Positions 17,413 to 25,250 of a stretch of 64,000 nt of DNA are shown piece by piece. The stretch spans positions 48,997 through 112,996 of the forward strand of contig CALUCE010000006.1 of assembly GCA_943914475.1 (NCBI GenBank). The letters run 5' to 3'. The translations under genes were made by a program, and so were the position numbers. Under the pieces are notes generated by a model. That model searched no databases, was not told the origin of the DNA, and worked only from the letters and a program-made list of their open reading frames with translations. The stretch's first letter is position 1. Every line of letters begins with the position of its first letter. The stretch is from an uncultured Anaerococcus sp. (GTDB lineage Bacteria; Bacillota; Clostridia; Tissierellales; Peptoniphilaceae).

Positions 17413-17736
17413 CTATATTCTTTCTAGTATCATATCTAACTTATCAATTGCATCTTTATCATTTGAACTTTCAATCAAGTCTCTAATATTTAAGAGTTCA
17501 TCTCTTAACTTTTCACGCTTTGAAAGTAGAGAAAGCTCATTTTCAAACTCAAACAATTTGTCAACTGATCTTTGAATCATATCAGAAATGGCCTGTTTAC
17601 TTCTATTATTGTTTTCGGCTATTTCATTTAATGATAGATCTTCATTGTAGTAGCAGTTTATTACATCTCTTTGCTTGTCATTTAACAAGACTCCATAGAT
17701 ATCGTACAATTGCCCTACTTCTACTAATTTTTCCAT
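17413..17736 (-). CDS. ylxM: UPF0122 DNA-binding protein YlxM
   Basis: A 107-residue helix-turn-helix protein related to sigma region 4 (LNDKQRDVINCYYNEDLSLNEIAENNNRSKQAISDMIQRS). In streptococci it binds Ffh and tunes SRP GTPase activity. It is the first gene of the ylxM-ffh-rpsP-khpA-rimM-trmD-rplS operon, downstream of a strong promoter. Confidence 0.93.
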   Translation of the reverse strand: MEKLVEVGQLYDIYGVLLNDKQRDVINCYYNEDLSLNEIAENNNRSKQAISDMIQRSVDKLFEFENELSLLSKREKLRDELLNIRDLIESSNDKDAIDKLDMILERI

Positions 17737-17799
17737 ATATCACCCAAATTTCTTATTTAAAATGATACTTTACTGATTTATGTAATCATAAATCCAAGG

Positions 17800-17867
17800 G
17801 TCAAGCTTTTTACTTGACTGTAAAAGTATACTATGAATAATCCTTAGTGTCAAGTTTTTTTCTTGAC
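17800..17867. repeat. Two GTCAAG-N7-CTTGAC palindromes
   Basis: Copies at 17800-17818 and 17849-17867 are 19 bases each and 49 bases apart. They share both six-base arms and a T-rich centre. One covers the -35 of the ylxM promoter, the other the region where transcription starts. This looks like a paired operator, but no regulator is identified. Confidence 0.55.
17825..17853 (-). promoter_or_regulatory. Promoter of the ylxM-ffh-rplS operon
   Basis: Perfect -35 TTGACA (17848-17853 complement), 17-base spacer and -10 TATACT (17825-17830 complement). Transcription would start near 17818 and run into ylxM. The -35 lies inside a GTCAAG-N7-CTTGAC palindrome (17849-17867), and a second copy (17800-17818) lies at the expected start site. 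Confidence 0.75.
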
Positions 17868-17911
17868 CTATTTATCCTTTAAATTTAAAGGCTTGATTAA
17901 TGCTTAAATTT

Positions 17912-18823
17912 TTATTTTTCTACAAGTTTTCTCTTTTTTATTATCCTTATTAGAACAAATACAACTAGGGCTTCCACGAGAGTACAAAGTATAGAGGTTT
18001 CTATACCAAATTCTCCTCCTGTAAGAAGATTAGAGCCCTGTAGGCTTGCCCTAAAGATGGTTGACCTTGCTATGGCAAAGCCTGAAACAGAAATTCCAAA
18101 GACATTTCCTTGGATCATATTCCAAAAAGCATGGGCTCCTGCTACCATCCATATAGAATCTTTTAAATAAAAGATCAGTGAATAAGAAATACCTGATAAA
18201 AACAAGTTTATAAGGGCTATGATATTTACACTTTCATTTCCTATATGTATAAAGGAAAATATTAAAGCATTAAATAAAATAGCTGACTTTATTGGAACAA
18301 AGGCTGTAAATCCATTCATAAACAAGGACCTACATATAAGCTCTTCAGAAAAACCTTGAAGCATCCAGCCTAGGGTAAATAAAATTAGATAGGTCATGTT
18401 TAGGTTTTTGTTTAGGGATAAGTCTGCCTTATTAATAAGAATTAAGATGGCTACAACAAGGCCAATTTGTAAAAAACTTAGACCAAAACCTTGGAGGTAG
18501 TCTTTGATAGAGTTTTCTTTCCTAAGGCCTAGAGAAAAGTTTGACCTATTAAGATATTTCTTCCCCACACAAAAGGTTAAAAGAGTAGGAAAAATCTTCC
18601 CAAACAAAGATACTATATTATAGATATCAGTAGATCTAATATCTCCATAGAAGATATTATCAGCACCAAAGATAAAGACCTCTATGGCTCCTGAGATTAT
18701 TTCTCCCACAAACATGGCCCCTACTACCAGTATTATATATAAGTAGATATTGGCTTCTTTTTTATCATTATTTAAAATTTCTTGTCTTGATTTTTTTATT
18801 GTTTGATTTTCTACAAATTTCAT
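17912..18823 (-). CDS. CPBP family intramembrane metalloprotease
   Basis: An integral membrane protein with about eight hydrophobic segments and the CPBP/Abi (CAAX protease-like) motifs: GFSEELICR with the paired glutamates and Arg, then FSFIHIGN, and AGAHAFWN near the C-terminus. Relatives process peptides or protect against self-made bacteriocins; here no peptide gene is adjacent, so the substrate is unknown. At 303 residues it is normal. A 37-base tandem duplication lies directly upstream of its ATG. Confidence 0.85.
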   Translation of the reverse strand: MKFVENQTIKKSRQEILNNDKKEANIYLYIILVVGAMFVGEIISGAIEVFIFGADNIFYGDIRSTDIYNIVSLFGKIFPTLLTFCVGKKYLNRSNFSLGLRKENSIKDYLQGFGLSFLQIGLVVAILILINKADLSLNKNLNMTYLILFTLGWMLQGFSEELICRSLFMNGFTAFVPIKSAILFNALIFSFIHIGNESVNIIALINLFLSGISYSLIFYLKDSIWMVAGAHAFWNMIQGNVFGISVSGFAIARSTIFRASLQGSNLLTGGEFGIETSILCTLVEALVVFVLIRIIKKRKLVEK

Positions 18824-18897
18824 ATCCCTAGTCCCTTACTTATCTTATACATTTTTATATATCCCTAGTCCCTTACTTATCTTATACATTTTTATAT
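18824..18897. repeat. 37-base perfect tandem duplication upstream of the CPBP gene
   Basis: Two identical 37-base units (18824-18860 and 18861-18897) begin ATCCCTAGTCCC. The first unit touches the ATG of the CPBP gene. On the minus strand each unit contains GTATAAGAT, which could be a -10 box, and an AAGGGACTAGGGAT ribosome-binding-like tract. Confidence 0.95.
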
Positions 18898-18898
18898 A

Positions 18899-18935
18899 AA
18901 GAAACCCAAGGACAAGTTAACTTATCCCTGGGCTT
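18899..18935 (-). terminator. Terminator of htrA
   Basis: On the minus strand AAGCCCAGGGATAAGTT pairs with AACTTGTCCTTGGGTTT, followed by CTTT and AT-rich sequence, just after the htrA stop. Confidence 0.8.
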
Positions 18936-18939
18936 ATTC

Positions 18940-20175
18940 TTATGGTCTTAGCCAGAAAGGCATTTGTGATTCTCCATCTTCCATATTGCCTTGGTCTTCT
19001 TTATTTTTTTCCTTGTCCGGATTTGCTCCCTTGAAAACATCTACAGAAGATGAATCCAGAGTAAATTTAAAGTCGACTGTTTTTTCCTTGCCATCCCTAT
19101 ATAGTTTAATCTTTGCTGTATCGTCCACTGAGTAGTCCAAAAGAACTTTCTTTAGAGTAGACATATCCTTGACTTCCTTATCATCTATAGCAGTTATTAT
19201 ATCGCCTTTTTTGATAGAAGTTAGGTTCTTGTTATATACATTTTGTACTACTATACCTGATTCTGTACCAAAGGCCTTAGGATCTAGGTTATAGGATTGG
19301 ATAATCAAGTTTAGGTCAACACCAGATATACCAAGGTAAACTGATTTAAATTTTCCAGTTTTTACAACCTTGTCTACTATTTTTTTAGCTAGGTTTGAAG
19401 GTATTGCAAAACCTATACCGTCAGAGTTACCTGCCTTGGCAGTATTTATTCCTATTAATTGACCCTCAGAGTTTAGGAGGGCTCCTCCAGAGTTACCAGC
19501 ATTTATGGCCGCATCTGTTTGCATAAGTCCATCCATGGAAGCTCCTGTTTGGAAGGATACTGTCCTATTTAGTCCAGAAATAATACCACTTGTTACTGTT
19601 GATTGAAGCTCTAGTCCCAAAGGGTTACCTATAGCAACTACTCTTGAGCCTACTTCCATCTTGTCTGAATCCCCAAATTCTATTTTTGGAAGATTTTTTC
19701 CATCTACCTTTATAATAGCAAGGTCTAGGGTTGTATCATTCCAGATTAGTTTTGCTGGCATTGTTTTTTCATCTTTTAAAAGTACGTTTATCTCGTCTGC
19801 ATCCCCATCATCTACTACGTGGGAGTTGGTTAAGATATAACCATCAGATGAAACTATAGATCCAGAACCTACACCTTCTACATAACCTGTTTGTGGTCCA
19901 AATAGAGAAAGTTGAGTTCTTTCTGACTTAGTTGTAATACCAACTACAGAATCAATAGATTTTTTTACTACTGCTGTCTCCATAGACATATCATCCTTAC
20001 TAGGATTTATTACTACGCTATTATTTTGGCTAGGATTATTTTCACTAGTTTGATTTTTATCATTATTTTTTGTAAATGAATTTCCTGTTAATGCTAAAAC
20101 TATGAATCCTCCAATTACAGCACCAACTAGGCCTGAAAGGAAGTTTCCAAGTTTGCCAGATTTTCTTCTTGCCAT
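18940..20175 (-). CDS. htrA: HtrA/DegP-type serine protease with PDZ domain
   Basis: Membrane-anchored surface protease and chaperone for misfolded exported proteins. A Gly-rich transmembrane anchor covers about residues 9-28 and a low-complexity Asn/Gln/Ser linker follows. The catalytic triad is visible: His in NSHVVDD (about 120), Asp in TLDLAII (about 152) and Ser in NAGNSGGAL (about 230). A single C-terminal PDZ domain has KKGDIITAIDDKEV. It ends in a charged tail, PFWLRP. GAGGAGG precedes the ATG. Single-gene unit. Confidence 0.94.
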   Translation of the reverse strand: MARRKSGKLGNFLSGLVGAVIGGFIVLALTGNSFTKNNDKNQTSENNPSQNNSVVINPSKDDMSMETAVVKKSIDSVVGITTKSERTQLSLFGPQTGYVEGVGSGSIVSSDGYILTNSHVVDDGDADEINVLLKDEKTMPAKLIWNDTTLDLAIIKVDGKNLPKIEFGDSDKMEVGSRVVAIGNPLGLELQSTVTSGIISGLNRTVSFQTGASMDGLMQTDAAINAGNSGGALLNSEGQLIGINTAKAGNSDGIGFAIPSNLAKKIVDKVVKTGKFKSVYLGISGVDLNLIIQSYNLDPKAFGTESGIVVQNVYNKNLTSIKKGDIITAIDDKEVKDMSTLKKVLLDYSVDDTAKIKLYRDGKEKTVDFKFTLDSSSVDVFKGANPDKEKNKEDQGNMEDGESQMPFWLRP

Positions 20176-20372
20176 AATTTCCTCCTCATAGGTATCTACC
20201 TATTAAATTTATACCAATATTATTAAATACAATATTGTTGATAATTTGTCATTTTGAAAATATAAGCAATTCTTCCTTACATTTGCAAAATGATAAAATT
20301 TTAAGCCTAGTCTTATTTTACCCAATATAAAGCTAGTCTATCAGAAGAGTATACTTAAATATTTTTTTTAAA

Positions 20373-20434
20373 AAAAAGCTTAAGAAAAATATCTATGTAA
20401 AAGAAAAAGCTTAAGAAAAATATCTATGTAAAAA
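20373..20434. repeat. 31-base direct repeat upstream of the surface phosphatase gene
   Basis: Two units with a 31-base period share AAAAAGCTTAAGAAAAAT followed by ATCTATGTAAAA. They sit about 110-170 bases before the phosphatase ATG, in the 366-base intergenic region 20176-20541. That region otherwise holds the divergent htrA and phosphatase control sequences and no gene that I can see. Confidence 0.85.
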
Positions 20435-20458
20435 TATTTTATCTAGAAAAAGATTTTT

Positions 20459-20475
20459 CTTACACAAATCTTACA
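20459..20475 (+). promoter_or_regulatory. Candidate PhoP (Pho box) site
   Basis: CTTACA occurs twice, 11 bases apart (20459-20464 and 20470-20475). This is the helical spacing and rough sequence (TTxACA) of PhoP half-sites in Bacillus. It lies 67-83 bases before the ATG of a phosphatase-like gene, where phosphate control would make sense. The match is short in AT-rich DNA. Confidence 0.35.
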
Positions 20476-20541
20476 AGGACAAAAGAAAGATGAAATATTT
20501 TTGGCCTAGTATGAAAGTGTAAAATTTCTAAGGAGGAAAGT

Positions 20542-22758
20542 ATGAAAAAAAATAATAAGTTAGTAGCTTTGATGCTTGTAGCTAGTGTCTCCCTAGTAGC
20601 CCTACCTACAAAATCTTTTGCATCTTCATATGATGATGCCTTGGCTGATACTTATCTTGCAGCCGATGAAGAAACAGAAACTAAGGAAGAGAAAAAAGAC
20701 GATTTAGATAGTTTCTATTCATTTGAAGATGATGAAGTTAACTTCCCTAAAAACGAAAGTCAAGAAAGAGATCCTGATGGAACAGACAAGTTTAACAGGG
20801 GAACTGAAACAGAAAGAGATACCTTCGGTGAAGACCAAAACGTCAACAATATAGAAGAAGATGTCAAGGAAAAATTAGAAGAAACCGATGGTGAATATGG
20901 TAAAAAAGATGGTTCCTATGCTGGAAACAACCTAAAAGAAAACCTTGAACCTATAAAAAATATTGTTGTAAACCAAGGCGCAAACGAAAGACAAGTTGCT
21001 ATTACTTGGTTTGGTAAGGGTGGCCTACAAGAATCTAAGGTAGTATTTGATGGAAAATCTTACAAGGCTAAGGGAAGCAAGACTGGAGACAATGCCGGTT
21101 ATTATTCTTATAAGGCTATTATCGATGGTATAGTTCCAGGAAAATCTTACTCTTACTATGTACAAACTGGTTCTAACAAATCGGCAACCTACACCCTACA
21201 AACTAGGGGCTTTGGCAAGGATAATTCCTTCTCAGTTGCTTGGTTTGGTGATCCACAAATCGGATCTGGTGATAGTGTTTGGGATTCCAAGGGACTTGAA
21301 AAACACAGCCAAGCTAAGGTAGACCAAGATAAGGCTGACTTTAAGAAAATTATAGGAAAAGCTAGAAAAGAAGATCCAAACTTCTTTATATCCATGGGTG
21401 ATAACGTAGAAGTTGTATCTTTTGAAGGTGAATATGATGCTTTCTTGGATAATGATCTTTTCAGAGAAAAAATCTTTACCTCTGTTGTAGGTAACCACGA
21501 AACCTATATAGACAAGAATGATTCTGTACAACAAAATACAGTTTTCAAAGACCACTTCCACCAACCAAACGAATCAAAACTAGGTTCTATAGTTGATGTA
21601 ACTGATCAAAACAAGCCAATCTATATACCTGGAGACTTCTACTATACTTATGGAGATACTCTCTTCTTAAACCTAAACTCTAACGAAGAAGACTCAGCTA
21701 TCCACGAAGAATTTATTAAAACTTCTATAGCTGAAGCCAAGAAAAAAAGAGGATCAAACTTCTCTTGGATAGTGGTATCCTTCCACCACTCCCCATATTC
21801 TACAGCTACCCATACTGCAGATGATGATATTATTAAAAGAAGAAAAGAGCTTGTAAAAGTATTTAATGATAATAAGGTTGATTTAGTACTAAACGGCCAT
21901 GACCATATCTACGCTAGAAGCTATCCTTTACTTGCAGGTGAAAATGCTATGTCCTTCAAAGAAGCTTTTGGAACTGATATAGATAACCCTTCTGCCCAAG
22001 TAGAAGATGGATATTCCAAAACTTATAACACCAAAATCTATGGCAAAGACAAGGTAGTTGTTGATGGACTTGCCTTAAAACACGATGGAAATAATATCAC
22101 AAATCCAAGGGGGACTATCTTCTTAACTATGTCAGATTCTACTGGATCTAAGTTCTATAACCCAATTTCTGAAGATTCTTGGTATGCAGCTAGATCACTT
22201 GACGATAGAAGCCAACTTTTCTCCAAACTAATATTCTCTAAACATAAATTCCAAATAATAACCAAGGACGTAAATGGAAAGGTACAAGACTTCTTCACCA
22301 TCAATAAAACTGACCAAGCTATCAACGATGGTATAGACCCTCTATATGCTAAAAACAAAAAAGGTCTAGAAAAAGCTATAGAAAATGCTAAGAGCCTATC
22401 TTCAAAAGTCGTTTATGATGATTTGACTCCTTACTTGGATGCAATCAATGGAGCAAATACTGTTATTGAAGATAAAACAGCTACCCAAGAAACTGTAGAC
22501 TCAGCTGTAGAAGTTTTAAAAACAAAACTTGGAAATATTAGAATCTTAAGAGCTGATGCCAAAGAAGACAAAAAAGAAGATAAAAAGAAAAGTCCTAAAA
22601 AAGAAGCAAAGAAAGAAAGCAAGAAAACTTTCAAAGCTAAAAAATACACTAGCAAGCACAATAACCCTAAGACAGGACTAACCGGTTTAAACGGTATACT
22701 CTTCCTCCTATCTTCAGCAATCGGCGGACTCTTCGTATCAAAAAAAGAAGAAAAATAA
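20542..22758 (+). CDS. Surface-anchored purple-acid-phosphatase-like metallophosphatase
   Basis: A 738-residue exported phosphoesterase. A signal peptide (1-27) is followed by an acidic disordered region and a fibronectin-like domain typical of purple acid phosphatases. The dinuclear metal motifs follow: GDPQ (about 237), GDN (about 288), GNHE (about 318), SFHHSP (about 416) and GHDH (about 454). After a FIVAR-like helical repeat (about 600-670) and a Lys-rich spacer comes NPKTG (about 708), a hydrophobic stretch and a KKEEK tail. NPKTG fits the (N/S)PxTG signals of clostridial sortase B-type enzymes. It probably releases phosphate at the cell surface. Confidence 0.88.
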   Translation: MKKNNKLVALMLVASVSLVALPTKSFASSYDDALADTYLAADEETETKEEKKDDLDSFYSFEDDEVNFPKNESQERDPDGTDKFNRGTETERDTFGEDQNVNNIEEDVKEKLEETDGEYGKKDGSYAGNNLKENLEPIKNIVVNQGANERQVAITWFGKGGLQESKVVFDGKSYKAKGSKTGDNAGYYSYKAIIDGIVPGKSYSYYVQTGSNKSATYTLQTRGFGKDNSFSVAWFGDPQIGSGDSVWDSKGLEKHSQAKVDQDKADFKKIIGKARKEDPNFFISMGDNVEVVSFEGEYDAFLDNDLFREKIFTSVVGNHETYIDKNDSVQQNTVFKDHFHQPNESKLGSIVDVTDQNKPIYIPGDFYYTYGDTLFLNLNSNEEDSAIHEEFIKTSIAEAKKKRGSNFSWIVVSFHHSPYSTATHTADDDIIKRRKELVKVFNDNKVDLVLNGHDHIYARSYPLLAGENAMSFKEAFGTDIDNPSAQVEDGYSKTYNTKIYGKDKVVVDGLALKHDGNNITNPRGTIFLTMSDSTGSKFYNPISEDSWYAARSLDDRSQLFSKLIFSKHKFQIITKDVNGKVQDFFTINKTDQAINDGIDPLYAKNKKGLEKAIENAKSLSSKVVYDDLTPYLDAINGANTVIEDKTATQETVDSAVEVLKTKLGNIRILRADAKEDKKEDKKKSPKKEAKKESKKTFKAKKYTSKHNNPKTGLTGLNGILFLLSSAIGGLFVSKKEEK

Positions 22759-22771
22759 ATCATTAACTACA

Positions 22772-22803
22772 AAATCTCCTTGCTAAGGCAGGGAGATTTT
22801 TTG
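22772..22803 (+). terminator. Terminator of the phosphatase gene
   Basis: AAATCTCCTTGC pairs with GCAGGGAGATTT around TAAG, followed by a T-run. Confidence 0.88.
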
Positions 22804-22865
22804 TTCTAGTATTTCTTAGTAAAACTATGGAAAGACGATATATATCAGGCTTATCAAAATATACA

Positions 22866-22897
22866 GAAAAAAAGAATACCGCTTAAGCGATATTCTT
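22866..22897 (-). terminator. Terminator of the tRNA-His/tRNA-Leu unit
   Basis: On the minus strand AAGAATATCGCTT pairs with AAGCGGTATTCTT, followed by TTTTT, just after the tRNA-Leu CCA end. Confidence 0.85.
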
Positions 22898-22906
22898 ATT
22901 AAGTAT

Positions 22907-22992
22907 TGGTGCGGGATAAAGGAGTTGAACCTTCACGAGAAAATCTCACTAGATCCTAAGTCTAGCGCGTCTGCCAATTCCGCCAATCCCGC
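22907..22992 (-). tRNA. tRNA-Leu (anticodon TAG)
   Basis: Acceptor GCGGGAT pairs with ATCCCGC, anticodon stem CTAGA/TCTAG encloses CTTAGGA, and a class II variable arm (GAGATTTTCTC) is present. CCA is encoded at 22907-22909. Transcribed after tRNA-His. Confidence 0.96.
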
Positions 22993-22995
22993 ATA

Positions 22996-23073
22996 TGGGG
23001 TGAGTAGAGAGATTCGAACTCTCGGTCTCCTGGGCCACAACCAGGTGTCTTAACCAACTGGACCATACCCACC
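22996..23073 (-). tRNA. tRNA-His (anticodon GTG)
   Basis: Acceptor GTGGGTA pairs with TACTCAC. An extra 5' G (position -1, at 23073) faces discriminator C, the histidine identity pair. Anticodon stem CCTGG/CCAGG encloses TTGTGGC. CCA is encoded. First gene of a two-tRNA unit. Confidence 0.96.
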
Positions 23074-23303
23074 GTGTAATCAGTGACTACTAGTTCAGTA
23101 TACCCTGTTTTTATATTCTTGTCAAATCTTTTTTTCCTATTTTTAAAATTTATTTTAAATTTATAGGGCTTTCAAACTTGACTGCTATATTAGTATACAA
23201 TCTTTTTAAGAATTATGCAAATTTTTTTACAAGTTTTTTATATTTGCTCCTGGCCTATTTGTTATAAGCCCTAAAATATAGTAAAATACTCATGAGGTGG
23301 ATT

Positions 23304-23408
23304 ATGAAAAAGAAAAAAAATAACGGTAATAAATTTATACTAAAATTATTTGCGATAGTAATTTCTATTTCAATGATAGTTCCTATAATTCTTTCTGCTA
23401 TTAGATAA
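23304..23408 (+). CDS. 34-residue single-span membrane peptide
   Basis: A short ORF with a strong GAGGTGG binding site. It starts MKKKKNNGNK, then has one hydrophobic span of about 21 residues (FILKLFAIVISISMIVPIIL) and ends SAIR. The stop lies one base before the recX ATG, so the two are likely translated together. The lysine-rich start followed by one span resembles the tiny DUF4044-type membrane proteins of Firmicutes, but I cannot assign it. The preceding 230 bases up to tRNA-His contain no other gene. Confidence 0.65.
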   Translation: MKKKKNNGNKFILKLFAIVISISMIVPIILSAIR

Positions 23409-23409
23409 G

Positions 23410-24012
23410 ATGATAGTAGAAAAAATAGATTATTCTGATTCCTATAACCTGGTTAAGTTAGTCATATCTGGTGAATATTTCTACCTATCCTATGACTATT
23501 ATAACGACCTAAATCTTTCTATAGATGATGAGATTGACTTTGATCTATTTAAGGACATAGTTAACGAAGACCAATTCAACAGGTGTAAAAACTATGCCCT
23601 CAAGCAAATTTCCTATAGTCAAAAAACTTCTTTTGATGTAAGAAAGAAACTTAGGGAGAAAAAATACTCTAAGTCAAATATAGATAAGACTATAGAATTT
23701 TTAGAATCCTATCAGCTAGTTGATGACGAGGCCTATGTAAGAGCCTATGTCAACGACAAGTCTAGGCTATCAGGCTGGTCTAAAAACAAGATTTTTTATA
23801 AATTAAAGTCCAAGTCCATACCAGATAGTCTAATTTCAAAGTACCTAGACCAAATATCTGATGAAGAAGAATACCAAAAAGCCCTAGAGCTTGCCCAAAA
23901 AAAGGCCAGGGGCGATTTTTCTTTTGAAAACAAACAAAAGGTCTACCGCTTTCTTGCTGGTAGAGGTTTTGCCTATGATATTGTTTCAAGGTGTATAGGA
24001 GAGATTTTCTAA
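23410..24012 (+). CDS. recX: RecA regulator RecX
   Basis: Helical-repeat protein that modulates RecA filaments. The family core is clear: ALKQISYSQKTSFDVRKKL, then ESYQLVDDEAYVRAYVNDK and GWSKNKIFYKLKSK, with a third repeat toward the C-terminus. At 200 residues it has the RecX size. It follows the small membrane peptide by one base and overlaps the GIY-YIG gene (TAATG). recA is not in the window. Confidence 0.9.
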   Translation: MIVEKIDYSDSYNLVKLVISGEYFYLSYDYYNDLNLSIDDEIDFDLFKDIVNEDQFNRCKNYALKQISYSQKTSFDVRKKLREKKYSKSNIDKTIEFLESYQLVDDEAYVRAYVNDKSRLSGWSKNKIFYKLKSKSIPDSLISKYLDQISDEEEYQKALELAQKKARGDFSFENKQKVYRFLAGRGFAYDIVSRCIGEIF

Positions 24013-24275
24013 TGGCCTTTGGTTATGTCTATATGCTAAGGTGTGCAGATAACTCCTTATATACAGGCTGGTGCAAGGACCTAGACCAGAGACTTAAGAC
24101 TCACAATTCAGGCAAGGGCGCCAAATACACCAGGTCAAGACTTCCAGTTAAGCTTGTTTTTTATGAAGAAATAACAGATAAAAGTCAGGCTCTTAAAGAA
24201 GAAATCAGATTAAAAAAACTTTCTAAAAAGAAAAAAGAGGAACTAGTTAAAAATTTTAAAGAAAAAAATAGTTAG
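24012..24275 (+). CDS. GIY-YIG domain protein (UPF0213)
   Basis: An 87-residue GIY-YIG nuclease-fold protein. YVYMLRCADNSLYTGWCKDL supplies the paired Tyr strands and RLKTHNSGKGAKYT the catalytic Arg region; a C-terminal helix carries the usual acidic EEIRLKK. Such small proteins are widespread and poorly characterised. Start overlaps the recX stop by one base. Confidence 0.88.
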   Translation: MAFGYVYMLRCADNSLYTGWCKDLDQRLKTHNSGKGAKYTRSRLPVKLVFYEEITDKSQALKEEIRLKKLSKKKKEELVKNFKEKNS

Positions 24276-24316
24276 GCTTAAGATGATAACTTTCATCAAA
24301 TAGCCTAACTTTTTTA
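24271..24316. terminator. Bidirectional terminator between the GIY-YIG gene and the RNase gene
   Basis: GTTAGGCTTA pairs with TAGCCTAAC (with an inner GATGAT/ATCATC-type pairing). T6 follows on the plus strand and a T-run on the minus strand, so both converging operons can end here. Confidence 0.8.
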
Positions 24317-24320
24317 ATGC

Positions 24321-25250
24321 TTATATTATATTTTTGTTTTTTAGAACCTTTCTTAAGCTTTCTCCTTTTCTTTTTAAAGTAAGCTCAAAAAGTCCCATGT
24401 TTGTAAAACCATAAATCTCATATTCCAAACCATAAGAATCAAGACATTTCTTAAAATCATCTTCCAAAGTTTCCCTATCATCTCCCCTTAAGAAATCTAT
24501 GACAACCATACCGCCGATATTTCTTAATTTTAGATTATAGGCTAAAAAGTCAAGAACAGACCTATTAATATCGTCAAAAAAGGCACCTTCTTTTTGACCT
24601 GTTTTAGATTTTGATGTATTTATATCAACAGCTGTCAAAGTCTCAAGCTCTTCAAAGATTAAGGAGGCTTGGTCATGGTAAACTTTTTTATCTTTAAGCA
24701 TGGTAAAGGCTTGGTTTATAAAGGCATCTTGAAAGATAGATTTTTCTACAATCTCTAGATCAGAATTTTCCTTTACATAAAGATCCTTGGAATTTTTTTC
24801 TAGTAAAAGTTTGGGAGTAGGATTAAAATTCTCTTCTCTTTCAAGAGATGCTTTTAACTTGTTTAAATCCCTAAACTCCTTATCATTTCTTTCTTTTCCT
24901 TCTTTTATTGAAGCTTTTTTTGCCCTTGGAAACCTATAAAGTTCGTAGTTTTCACTTTCAAGCTTATAGTTTACAGAAAATAAAGCAAGTTTCTTATTTG
25001 AAGCTGGCCTTACAATTTCTCCAAGGACTGAATCTCCTATGGAAAGATTTTTATTGGATTTCAAAAATGCTTGTTTCCCAGGAGCATATTCTAGGAAATA
25101 AGCATTTATAGAGTTTATTTTATTGATAACCTTGGCCCTGTATATATTTCCCAAGTCTTCATTATAGAAATACATTTCCATAAGTCTACCATCTTGGATT
25201 CTACCATAGGCCTCATTTTCTTTGTCTACAAAAATATATGACTTCATCAT
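24321..25250 (-). CDS. Minimal ribonuclease E/G family protein
   Basis: A 309-residue relative of RNase G. An N-terminal S1-like RNA-binding part (NIYRAKVINKINSINAYFLEY) precedes a catalytic region with TAVDINTSK and VVIDFLRGDD, which hold the two metal-binding aspartates, and the ending TLKRKGESLRK. The family's usual length is near 480. The region between S1 and catalytic site is short, and the CPxCxG zinc link and C-terminal extension are absent. Its ATG overlaps the MinD-like stop (ATGA); it is the last gene of the mre operon. Confidence 0.78.
   Translation of the reverse strand: MMKSYIFVDKENEAYGRIQDGRLMEMYFYNEDLGNIYRAKVINKINSINAYFLEYAPGKQAFLKSNKNLSIGDSVLGEIVRPASNKKLALFSVNYKLESENYELYRFPRAKKASIKEGKERNDKEFRDLNKLKASLEREENFNPTPKLLLEKNSKDLYVKENSDLEIVEKSIFQDAFINQAFTMLKDKKVYHDQASLIFEELETLTAVDINTSKSKTGQKEGAFFDDINRSVLDFLAYNLKLRNIGGMVVIDFLRGDDRETLEDDFKKCLDSYGLEYEIYGFTNMGLFELTLKRKGESLRKVLKNKNII

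Noticed and set aside
17800..20434. The local repeats as a CRISPR array
   Set aside because: Each repeat occurs only twice, without regular spacers, and no cas gene is present.
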